NCBI RefSeq assembly: GCF_003259615.1
Contig: NZ_QLLR01000035.1
Span: forward strand, 1-57,838
Length of the DNA stretch: 57,838 bases
Origin: Pedobacter cryoconitis
GTDB taxonomy: Bacteria; Bacteroidota; Bacteroidia; Sphingobacteriales; Sphingobacteriaceae
Direction: 5' to 3'
In this document: positions 35,642-44,048 of the stretch, piece after piece
Layout of the letters: each line of letters starts with the position of its first letter
Numbering within the stretch: position 1 is the first letter of the stretch
Notes under the pieces: model-generated
What the model saw: only the letters and a program-made list of their open reading frames with translations
Told to the model about the DNA's origin: nothing
Database searches by the model: none
Program-made: the position numbers and the translations under genes

Positions 35642-38600
35642 TTAACTATTTGACTCTACCTGAAGATATTTTCCCGGATTTTCCGGGTCTGCGATAAACC
35701 AGGCAGGATTTCCCGATTGATCTCTTCCTAATCTTGCACCCGGAACAGGTGGCTGCATTGCGGATGTTCCCTTTGAACGGCCGGGTTCAGTTAAATCAGT
35801 GGGTTCGTTTAAAGGGATCATTCCGGCTTTGATTAATTCACTTGCGCTTTCTTTGAATTTTGCCGCAATCTGATTGATTTCATCCAGCGTATGCGCTTCC
35901 GTTAAAAAGCAAGGGAAACCATCCCAGATATGAATTCCTTTGTACCGCATTAAGGTAAACAGCAACTCACTGTATGGATATTCTGCTGTAAATTTAATTT
36001 TCCATAAAGAACCAAAATGTGCAGCAAACAGGGGCAGGCCTGATTCTTCAATAGTATCATTTAATAAGTCAGCGAGATAAGTGGTATTGTTATTTAATTT
36101 GAGCTGGAATTCATGGCCTTTTGCTTTCATATATTCCAGACTGGCTTTACCAGCTGCGAGTGCTAAAGGATGTCTGACAAAAGTCCCGGCGAAATAAGTA
36201 ACACCTGCTTCGGGATAAGAAGCATCGCCATAAGACCAGAAACCGCCGTCCAGTGCATCCATGAATTGTTTTTTTCCGGCGATAGCGCCGATAGGCAAGC
36301 CTCCGCCAATTACTTTTCCATAAGTACCCAGGTCGGCCTGAATACCGAATATGGCCTGTGCACCTCCCTGATGGGCACGGAAACCAGTAATTACTTCATC
36401 AAAGATCAATACCGTTTCAGATTTCAAGGTGATTTCCCTGATTTCTTTTAAAAATTCAACCGGCTGAAATTCTGGTCTTCTGCTTTGTACGGGCTCTACC
36501 AGGACAGCAGCAATTTCATGCGCTCTTGTCCGTATTATATTTAAAGACTCTTCAGTTCCATAGTCTAAGACCAGCATATTTTGTACGGCTTCGGGCATAA
36601 TACCCGGAGCTGCAGGAAAGCTTTTTAATTTCTTAGTGCCCCTGATAATGACTTCGTCGTTAATTCCATGGTAAGAGCCGGAAAAGGAAACGATTAAAGA
36701 GCGTCCGGTTACTGTTCTGGCTATTCTCATAGCACCTAAAACAGCTTCAGAACCCGTATTGCATAAGGCAGCACGGTCAAAACCAGTAAATTCACAGATC
36801 AATTGGCTAACCTCTCCGGCAAGTTCATGCTGCGGGCCTATTTCATATCCTTTTTCTACTTGTTCCAGGATTGCATTTTTCAATACAGGATGCTGATAGC
36901 CTAATAAGTTTGAACCAAAGCCATTCAAAGCATCTATATATTCGTTGCCATCAATATCCCATAAATGGCTTCCGGCAGATTTATTAGCCACAATAGAATA
37001 AACAATCTCTTTGGTATGAGGCTTAAATCCGGAAACTACGCGGGGATCTGCCATATGTGCCCTGTGTTTTTGCGTATAGGCTTTACTGGCAGCAGTTTTC
37101 TGATTGTAGCGTTGTGTGAGTTGCGCTAAGAATTCTTTTTGTGCTGGCGTTAAAGCAGTTGAACTTTTCTCAATTCTTGCAGTAGCCCCAAATGGTTTTT
37201 TAATTTCGATCAGTTCTTCTGCTGAAATATCTGCTGCCGGTGCAAGTGTTATCGGTGCAGGTATTGGCGCAGAGTGGGCAGCATCACGGTAATTGGAAGG
37301 TGCAGATCCGCTCATCAATTCTACTTGTTTAGTCAATAACTGCAACTGCTGAGCGATTAATCCAAGCGCAGTATCCGCAGGTGCAAAAGCAGCGGATGTG
37401 CTGGCAGATGGTGTATAAACGGGTGAGCCTGACGTAACTACAGGAGCTGGCTCCTGTGGCATATTTTGATCTATATAAGCAGCAAGTGCAGCAATGGTTG
37501 AATATTCTTCATTCAATTGCCTGAAACTAACCGGAAGCGAGAATTCTTTCTTAAAAGTGATTGCTACCTGGGTGAGCAGTAATGAATCCAGTCCGATTTC
37601 AATAAAACTTGTATCCGGGGTAACGCCGTCCATTTCAATTCCGGAGGCATTTTCCAGCAGATGTTTTATTTTTTCGATCAGTATATCTTTCCTCATGGCA
37701 GTAAGGGGTGTATTGTTTTGGTGAGTATTGGTTAATAGATTTTGTTTTGCAATGTTTTTGGGTTCTGCCCAGTATCTTTTTTTATGATAACTATAAGCAG
37801 GCAGCTCAACTCTCCGCCTTCGCTGATTATTGTAAAATGCTTTCCAGTCTGGGGTTAATCCTGCTAACCAGGTTTTTCCCAAAGCTGTTAAAATAGCATC
37901 GTAAGATCCTGTTACTTCTTTTTTATCCAGACTGGCGATAGCAGTAAAAGTAGTTTTAGCTTCATGCTGCCAGGCCAGCGTAGTGCAGGTATTTCCTGGC
38001 CCGGCTTCAATCAAGACTGGATGATCCAGTGCCAATATCGTATCCAGTGCAGGAGAAAACCGGACTGTGTTCCTTAAATGTTCCGTCCAGTAAGCAGGGT
38101 TCTGTGCTTGTGCATCAGCCAAAAAATCACCCGTAACCGTAGAGACAACTGGTTTTTGCGGTCTGTTTAATTGAACCTGGCTTACAATTTCACTGAAGTC
38201 TTTGAGGATGGGGTCCATCATCGCAGAATGAAAAGCGTGACTGGTCAGTAGTCTTTTATGTAAAATCAGCCGCTCATCAAGAAGGAGCTGAAAAGCATCA
38301 ATATCTTCATCTTTTCCGGCAATAACACATAGTTTAGGGCTATTGATTGCCGCAATTGCTAATGTTTCCGGAAGGAATTTCTCGATTTCCAAAGCAGCAG
38401 CTCTTACACTTAGCATGCTTCCTTGCGGTAATCCGCTGACCATTGTACCACGGGTGGCAATGAGCTTCAGCCCATCTTCAAGGGAGAAAACGCCTGCTAA
38501 ATGTGCGGCAACATATTCTCCGATACTGTGTCCGCAAAGTATAGTGGGCTGTATTCCCCAGCTCATCCATAAACGGGCAAGCGCATAAGAAGTAATAAAT

Positions 38601-41600
38601 AAAGCGGGCTGTGTATATTTTGTATTGTTCAGCAGCGATACTGCTTGCAAATCATCAGCTGCTGCGTAAATGAGCGACCTGATGTCCCGATCCAGATATT
38701 CGGTTAATATAGCTGCACAATCATCAATAGCTGCTTTATAAACAGGCTCGTTTTCATAAAGTTCAGCACCCATTCCAACGTACTGTGCACCCTGACCGGG
38801 AAATAAAAATACCGTTTCGCCCGGCAGCGTTTTAACGATAGCAGTAGATACCTTATTTTCTTCTGTTAAATGCGCCCCGGTACGTGCAATCAAAAAACTG
38901 CGTTGTAAGAAATCTGCTCTTGTGGTTTGCAGAGTATAAGCAACATCTGCATGATTAAGCTCAGGCTTTGTATCCAGGTATGTTTTTAAAACCGATTCAT
39001 AAGCTTGTAAGCTGTCTGCTGATTTAGCCGACCAGGTAAACAGGTTCTTTAAACGTCCGTGATCTTCATTCGGTTCTTTTTCGTGATCGTGTTCTTCTAC
39101 GATGACGTGAACATTTGTTCCGCCCACACCAAAAGAACTTACACCCGCTCTTCTTATTTTATCCGTATCCCAGGGTTTTAAATGGTCATTCACGTAAAAT
39201 GGCGAACCGGCAAATACTATGTTCGGGTTAGGTTTTTCAAAGTTGATAGAGGGAGGGATTTCCTTATAATATAAAGCAAGGGTTGTTTTGATCAGACCAG
39301 CTACACCTGCGGCTGCGGTCATGTGCCCCATATTGCTTTTAATGGAGCCTATTGCACAAAATTGTGGTGTAGCCTGTTCCCCAAAAGCTTGTTTCAGGCC
39401 TTCAAATTCAATCGGATCACCCAAAGGAGTAGCTGTTCCATGTGTTTCTATATAAGAAATTGAAGCAGGATCAATCCGGGCATCTTCAATAGCCATTGCA
39501 ATTGCGGCAGCTTGTCCGTCGGTACTTGGCGCAGTAAAGCTTCCTTTAGCGCCCCCGTCATTGTTTACACCTACACCTTTAATCAGTCCGTAAATGGTAT
39601 CTCCGTCTTGTAAAGCAGCAGTTAATGTTTTTAAAAGTACCACTCCGGCTCCATCACTGAATACAGTTCCGGTAGCGTTTGCATCGAAAGAACGGCAATG
39701 TCCGTCCTGGCTTAACATAGCGCCTTCCTGGTAAATATGTCCGCTGTGAATGGGAGAGGTAATACTCGCCCCACCAGCAATAGCAACGTCACATTGGTTT
39801 TTCCGCAGACTTTCCACTGCCTGGGTAACCGCAAGCAGCGAAGTAGAACAAGCAGAGAAAATACTCACTGCCGGGCCTTTCAAATCCAGTTCATAAGCTG
39901 TGCGCGAAGAGATATAATCTTTTTCATTGACGGTCATAACCTGGAAGCTGCCAACCTGATTAATCAAATCGGTATTGCCTGCCACATTGTGAGGGAAATA
40001 ACTATTATTTCCAGAGCCTGCGAATACGCCGATCAGGCCATCATAAACTGCTGGCAGATGTCCCGATTTTTCCAGTACGTCTCTGCTGATTTCCAGGAAT
40101 ACCCTTTGCTGCGGGTCCATGAGTTCGGCCAGTTTAGGATTGATCCCGAAAAATGCAGGGTCAAATAAATCAGCTCCATTCAAAATTCCTCTCGCTTTTA
40201 CATATTGCGGATCATTTTTAACATCATCAGGAATTGAAGAATCGAGTTCTTTAAAGAAAGTGATCGTTTCCTTTCCATTGCGCAGTACTTCCCATAATTC
40301 TTCGATCGTGTCTGCACCAGGGAATTTTCCGGCCATGCCAATAATGGCTACAGGCTGCTCCGGATCAGAAGATCTTTCTCTTTGTTTTTTCGGTTCCGCT
40401 ACTGCTGTATCAAGGTATTTCACGAGCTGACTGATTTGCGGGAATTGATAAAGTTTGGTAATTGGCAGTGTGATATGGTATTCATTTCTTAAAGAAGAAA
40501 CTGTTTTTAATGCTAAAAGAGAGTTACCGCCCAGTTCAAAGAAGTTATCATGGATACCGACCCGGTCTATTTCCAGTACGTTGCTCCAGATCGCGGCGAT
40601 TCTTTTTTCCAGCGGGGTTTTAGCCGGACTATATAGTGCAGCTAATTCCGGTCTTTTACGTTCTGGTAAAGGAAGGTTTTTCTTGTCTACTTTACCGCTG
40701 GTTGTTTTAGGCAGTTTCTCCATCCAGATTAAAGCAGAGGGGATCATATACTCAGGCAAACGTGCTTCCAGTTCATTTCTGATCAGACTTGTATTCCTGT
40801 TTTCCTGATCAGCAACCAGGTAAGCCAGTAACCTATACTGACCACTTAAATCAGGTTTAGCGATCACAACAGCTTGTTTGATGCCAGCGATCTGGTTGAG
40901 CAGGATTTCAATTTCTCCCAGTTCAATTCTATAACCCCTGATTTTTACCTGATCGTCTTTTCTTCCTAAAAAAGCTATGGTGCCATCATTTTCATAACGG
41001 GCAAGGTCACCAGTCAGATAAACGCGGGTCTGCTGACCATTTACAGCGATCCAGACGAATTTTTCTGCTGTTAGTTCCGGTCTGTTCAGGTAACCTGCCG
41101 CAAGGCTAATTCCTGAAATGGCCAGTTCTCCGGTTTCTCCCGCTTCCAGTAAATTGCTGTCCTGATCTAATATATAGATCGTGGTATTGGAAATCGGCTG
41201 ACCAATATTTGGTAATACCGGCCAGCTGGCGGGTGCCCCGGTTAATTTAAGTTCAGTCACTACATGGCATTCTGTAGGGCCATACTGGTTAAAAAGGACG
41301 CAGTTATTTAATCCTTCGAAGAATTCTCTGACCTGAGGAGTGATTTTCAATTGCTCACCCGCAGTCATGATTTCTTTTAAATGCGCAGGATATTGTTTGT
41401 TGCCGGTGGCCGCTTCAGCTAAAAACTGCAGCGCTACAAAAGGCAGAAAAATACGGTCTATAGCTGCTTCACTAATAAAATTAAGCAGGTTAACAGGATC
41501 AAGTCTTAAATCATCCTGAATGAGGACTAAAGTTGCACCGGTGGTAAGTGTACAGAAGATCTCCTGAAAAGATACGTCAAAAGTTATAGGGGCGAATTGT

Positions 41601-42193
41601 AAGGTTTTACTGCCCGGCCCTGTTATTGAGTTTTTCTGCTGCCATAAAATAAGGTTTACCAACGCCTTTTGCGTCATATATACTCCCTTAGGAATGCCTG
41701 TAGAGCCTGAAGTATACAATACATAAGCATTTGGATTTTGCCTGGCAGGGGATTCCTGAAGTGGTGGTGTGGCTGTTAAAGCTGTATAATTAGTCAGTGT
41801 GTTTAATGCGAAAGAGCCAAAGAATTCTTGCTCTTCAGCAGGACAAATACAGGTTTTAATAGCTGAATCTGTAATGATTTGCTGCAGTCTTTGTTTGGGA
41901 TAGGAGGGATCTAAAGGCAGATATGCTTTTCCTGATTTAAGTATAGCCAGCATTGCGATAATCATATCCGCAGACCGGGTTGTACTTAAACCTATAAGCT
42001 CTTCATTCGTTAATTCAGTGATTTTTGCACTTAAGGCAGTAACTTTTTGCAAAAGTACTTTATAAGTGAACTGCTCCTGCCCGAAAGAAAGCGCAGTTAG
42101 TTCAGGGAAATCCTTTGCCGTACCCTCAAAGAGAGAATAAACCGATGGAACTGCTCCCGGATCAATCAAATCCTGTTTTGTAATATTATGCAT
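35642..42193 (-). CDS. Hybrid NRPS-PKS A-PCP-KS-AT-ACP-aminotransferase
   Basis: A 2183-residue loading and extension protein. A domain 11-510 (D-V-Q-F-M-A-Q-V-V-K, Asp206 to Lys501); PCP with Ser558 (LGGNSL); KS about 612-1035 with Cys782 (SACSTSL), His918 and His957; AT about 1127-1420 with Ser1223 (GHSIGE) and HAFH 1319-1322, a malonyl-CoA signature; ACP with Ser1537 (GLDSLLLTQ); Ala/Pro-rich linker 1578-1665; class III PLP aminotransferase about 1700-2125 with PLP Lys1960 (TYGK); and a tail with GARLGRD and NPAWF as in AMT-containing hybrid synthases. The order matches the front half of iturin/mycosubtilin synthases, but with an amino acid-type A domain instead of a fatty acyl ligase. No KR, DH or ER is present, as expected if the beta-keto group is transaminated. 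Confidence 0.93.
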   Translation of the reverse strand: MHNITKQDLIDPGAVPSVYSLFEGTAKDFPELTALSFGQEQFTYKVLLQKVTALSAKITELTNEELIGLSTTRSADMIIAMLAILKSGKAYLPLDPSYPKQRLQQIITDSAIKTCICPAEEQEFFGSFALNTLTNYTALTATPPLQESPARQNPNAYVLYTSGSTGIPKGVYMTQKALVNLILWQQKNSITGPGSKTLQFAPITFDVSFQEIFCTLTTGATLVLIQDDLRLDPVNLLNFISEAAIDRIFLPFVALQFLAEAATGNKQYPAHLKEIMTAGEQLKITPQVREFFEGLNNCVLFNQYGPTECHVVTELKLTGAPASWPVLPNIGQPISNTTIYILDQDSNLLEAGETGELAISGISLAAGYLNRPELTAEKFVWIAVNGQQTRVYLTGDLARYENDGTIAFLGRKDDQVKIRGYRIELGEIEILLNQIAGIKQAVVIAKPDLSGQYRLLAYLVADQENRNTSLIRNELEARLPEYMIPSALIWMEKLPKTTSGKVDKKNLPLPERKRPELAALYSPAKTPLEKRIAAIWSNVLEIDRVGIHDNFFELGGNSLLALKTVSSLRNEYHITLPITKLYQFPQISQLVKYLDTAVAEPKKQRERSSDPEQPVAIIGMAGKFPGADTIEELWEVLRNGKETITFFKELDSSIPDDVKNDPQYVKARGILNGADLFDPAFFGINPKLAELMDPQQRVFLEISRDVLEKSGHLPAVYDGLIGVFAGSGNNSYFPHNVAGNTDLINQVGSFQVMTVNEKDYISSRTAYELDLKGPAVSIFSACSTSLLAVTQAVESLRKNQCDVAIAGGASITSPIHSGHIYQEGAMLSQDGHCRSFDANATGTVFSDGAGVVLLKTLTAALQDGDTIYGLIKGVGVNNDGGAKGSFTAPSTDGQAAAIAMAIEDARIDPASISYIETHGTATPLGDPIEFEGLKQAFGEQATPQFCAIGSIKSNMGHMTAAAGVAGLIKTTLALYYKEIPPSINFEKPNPNIVFAGSPFYVNDHLKPWDTDKIRRAGVSSFGVGGTNVHVIVEEHDHEKEPNEDHGRLKNLFTWSAKSADSLQAYESVLKTYLDTKPELNHADVAYTLQTTRADFLQRSFLIARTGAHLTEENKVSTAIVKTLPGETVFLFPGQGAQYVGMGAELYENEPVYKAAIDDCAAILTEYLDRDIRSLIYAAADDLQAVSLLNNTKYTQPALFITSYALARLWMSWGIQPTILCGHSIGEYVAAHLAGVFSLEDGLKLIATRGTMVSGLPQGSMLSVRAAALEIEKFLPETLAIAAINSPKLCVIAGKDEDIDAFQLLLDERLILHKRLLTSHAFHSAMMDPILKDFSEIVSQVQLNRPQKPVVSTVTGDFLADAQAQNPAYWTEHLRNTVRFSPALDTILALDHPVLIEAGPGNTCTTLAWQHEAKTTFTAIASLDKKEVTGSYDAILTALGKTWLAGLTPDWKAFYNNQRRRRVELPAYSYHKKRYWAEPKNIAKQNLLTNTHQNNTPLTAMRKDILIEKIKHLLENASGIEMDGVTPDTSFIEIGLDSLLLTQVAITFKKEFSLPVSFRQLNEEYSTIAALAAYIDQNMPQEPAPVVTSGSPVYTPSASTSAAFAPADTALGLIAQQLQLLTKQVELMSGSAPSNYRDAAHSAPIPAPITLAPAADISAEELIEIKKPFGATARIEKSSTALTPAQKEFLAQLTQRYNQKTAASKAYTQKHRAHMADPRVVSGFKPHTKEIVYSIVANKSAGSHLWDIDGNEYIDALNGFGSNLLGYQHPVLKNAILEQVEKGYEIGPQHELAGEVSQLICEFTGFDRAALCNTGSEAVLGAMRIARTVTGRSLIVSFSGSYHGINDEVIIRGTKKLKSFPAAPGIMPEAVQNMLVLDYGTEESLNIIRTRAHEIAAVLVEPVQSRRPEFQPVEFLKEIREITLKSETVLIFDEVITGFRAHQGGAQAIFGIQADLGTYGKVIGGGLPIGAIAGKKQFMDALDGGFWSYGDASYPEAGVTYFAGTFVRHPLALAAGKASLEYMKAKGHEFQLKLNNNTTYLADLLNDTIEESGLPLFAAHFGSLWKIKFTAEYPYSELLFTLMRYKGIHIWDGFPCFLTEAHTLDEINQIAAKFKESASELIKAGMIPLNEPTDLTEPGRSKGTSAMQPPVPGARLGRDQSGNPAWFIADPENPGKYLQVESNS

Positions 42194-42977
42194 TAACTTC
42201 TAATTTTTTTAACTGATCATAAATGTCTTTCCTGATAAACAGGCGTTTCATCGCAACCGTGGAATGTGCCAGTACATAACCAGCTTTCCTTAATTTATCA
42301 CAGCTTCTTTTTATTCTGAAATGGAATGATTTATCCTTTGTATTGTAAATTTCGTCAAATTCTACCAAGATAGCTTTAACATTTAGTTTATCTTCAATAA
42401 TCGTATCAATCACTTTGTATTCAGCACCTTCTATCTCTATTTTAAGCAGATCTATATGCTGATGGTCCAGTTCTTTCATCAGGTTGCTTAGACGGTCAAC
42501 AGGTGCTTCAATAAAACTCTTTGATTCCGTAAATAAAATGGCAGAATGAGACGAATAATTCTCTCTTTCAGGATCATAGAATTTCAATGTTTTCTTCTCG
42601 TCCCAAAGGCCAACCGGCACAAATTCTATTTCAGAAAATTGTTTACTGCTGATATTGTAAACGTAAGGGGCCAGGGTTTTATCCAGGGTGAGCGGGATTC
42701 CATAATGAACATAATCTTTCACCTGATTGAAGTGGTTAATCCCATAAGGCGAAGGGTCAAAAATATAAACGTTTGCATCAAAAGCCATTTTAAGCTCTGT
42801 ATCGAAAGAAATATCTTCGCCAGCGCCCACACAGTAACAAATGGAATGTGATCCTAAAAAGTGGTCAGGAACCATATATCCATGTCTTGCGGAGCCGAAA
42901 TAGCTTAAGTTTTTCAATGGTTGTACGTTGGATTGATGATGAATGCCGAGCATCCTTTTGATAAATTGTGTTGCCAT
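42186..42977 (-). CDS. FkbM-family methyltransferase
   Basis: A 263-residue class I SAM methyltransferase of the FkbM type: the SAM site segment SICYCVGAGEDISFDTEL, VYIFDPSPYG, FVPVGLWDEKKTL and the family signature HIDLLKIEIEGAEYKVI are in order. FkbM proteins O-methylate secondary metabolites or sugars. It is the first gene of the assembly-line operon and overlaps the next by 8 bases, so it is translationally coupled. It could methylate the peptide-polyketide product or a sugar of the adjacent EPS; the operon supports the former, the location permits the latter. Confidence 0.87.
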   Translation of the reverse strand: MATQFIKRMLGIHHQSNVQPLKNLSYFGSARHGYMVPDHFLGSHSICYCVGAGEDISFDTELKMAFDANVYIFDPSPYGINHFNQVKDYVHYGIPLTLDKTLAPYVYNISSKQFSEIEFVPVGLWDEKKTLKFYDPERENYSSHSAILFTESKSFIEAPVDRLSNLMKELDHQHIDLLKIEIEGAEYKVIDTIIEDKLNVKAILVEFDEIYNTKDKSFHFRIKRSCDKLRKAGYVLAHSTVAMKRLFIRKDIYDQLKKLEVNA

Positions 42978-43035
42978 TCTAAGAATGCGATTGGTTTTGC
43001 GTTAAAATTACGTTCTGACTGGTATTGTATTAATA

Positions 43036-43061
43036 TAAGAAAATTAAGTGATATTTTCTTA
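43036..43061. promoter_or_regulatory. Palindrome, candidate TetR operator
   Basis: TAAGAAAAT (43036-43044) and its reverse complement ATTTTCTTA (43053-43061) are separated by 8 bases. The palindrome lies about 60 bases upstream of the FkbM start codon, where a bound repressor would block the assembly-line promoter. Size and symmetry suit a TetR dimer. Confidence 0.4.
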
Positions 43062-43367
43062 ATCATTTGAATAATGTCAGGCCGTTCTGATTATGGTTGC
43101 TAAGTTCGTTATTGCATTTTTAGTATAACTTCACTACGCTGATCGGGTTGTTAAATTAAGAATTCATTTATTTTGTCTGTTCTCAGAAGAATAGACAAAG
43201 ATCGTTCCTCTTCTGTTGGTAATAAATTGAGTTCATGATAACTTGTTGTCTTCCTCTGTCTAAAACATTTTGTCATTATTTTGTTACCATTTAATCTTGT
43301 CATTTATTCAGAAAGGAAAGGGTTTCTTTTTATTCATTAGGGTATTATTTTCCCCAGTTAAATTCAA

Positions 43368-43375
43368 TACTTTTG
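43368..43375 (+). promoter_or_regulatory. Candidate Bacteroidota -7 promoter of tetR
   Basis: TACTTTTG is an exact TAnnTTTG match 63 bases before the TetR start. The -33 position is AT-rich but not a clear TTTG. Confidence 0.35.
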
Positions 43376-43438
43376 GAATTCAATCCGCTGCCTGAAATTC
43401 AGCAGACCTGATCATAAAGACCTATTGAAACCATACTT

Positions 43439-44026
43439 ATGGATAAAGATGAAATCGTAATTAGTGAGATCTTAATTGCCGCCAAATCTTTGTTTGGGAA
43501 ATTTGGCTTAAAAAAGACGACTATAGAAGATATCTCTGCGGCAGCTGGAAAAGGGAAAAGTACCCTTTATTATTATTTCCCCGGAAAAAACGAAATCTTC
43601 GCTGCCGTTGTTAAAGATGAAATGAAAGCAGTGATCAAGAACCTGCGCGAAAAAGTAAACGGCGTACTTTCTGCAGAGGATAAACTAAAAGCTTTTCTGA
43701 ATTTTCAAAGTACAGCTATTTTGGAATTCCGCAGCCTTTATAAAGTGATTTTTGAAGATATGATTGAATCCAGAAGGATGTTGCTGCCCCTGAGATTGAA
43801 ATATGAACAAATGCAGCTGGGCATGATCAGTGAAATTATTCTGGGTGGTACACAAAGCGGTGAGTTCAGAGATCTTTCTGCCGAAAGTATTCATAAGATG
43901 TCTTTTGTATTGATCGTCGCTTTCAGAGGTCTGCATTTTCCGCTTTCGATTAACCCTTCTGAAATACAATCCCATGAATATTTTGATGAGCTGGTAGAAA
44001 TGCTCATTGAAGGCATTGGGAATTAA
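43439..44026 (+). CDS. TetR/AcrR family transcriptional regulator
   Basis: A 195-residue one-component regulator. The N-terminal helix-turn-helix is clear: ILIAAKSLFGKFGLKKTTIE, DISAAAGKGKSTLYYYFPGK, KNEIFAAVVKDEM. The C-terminal ligand domain is divergent. It is transcribed away from the assembly-line operon and toward the HD-PycTM gene, whose start lies 22 bases downstream. It could therefore regulate either side. The palindrome in the divergent region favours the assembly line. Confidence 0.87.
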   Translation: MDKDEIVISEILIAAKSLFGKFGLKKTTIEDISAAAGKGKSTLYYYFPGKNEIFAAVVKDEMKAVIKNLREKVNGVLSAEDKLKAFLNFQSTAILEFRSLYKVIFEDMIESRRMLLPLRLKYEQMQLGMISEIILGGTQSGEFRDLSAESIHKMSFVLIVAFRGLHFPLSINPSEIQSHEYFDELVEMLIEGIGN

Positions 44027-44048
44027 GAATTTAAACCTCCATATTTAT

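Larger units (their letters stand above)
42978..43438. other. Divergent control region of assembly-line operon and tetR
   Basis: 461 AT-rich bases between the FkbM gene (leftward) and the TetR gene (rightward). It contains a 26-base palindrome at 43036-43061 and a perfect -7 motif for tetR at 43368-43375 (both listed separately). No clear TAnnTTTG was found for the leftward operon. Confidence 0.5.

Noticed and set aside
36170..40808. Several plus-strand frames of 60-143 codons opposite the synthase genes
   Set aside because: All lie antisense within intact catalytic domains, without recognisable motifs; they are shadows of the synthase reading frame.
35642..42193. Iturin-type lipopeptide synthase
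   Set aside because: Domain order is similar, but the loader is an amino acid-type A domain with the amine-binding Asp, not an acyl-AMP ligase for fatty acids, and there is only one following module.
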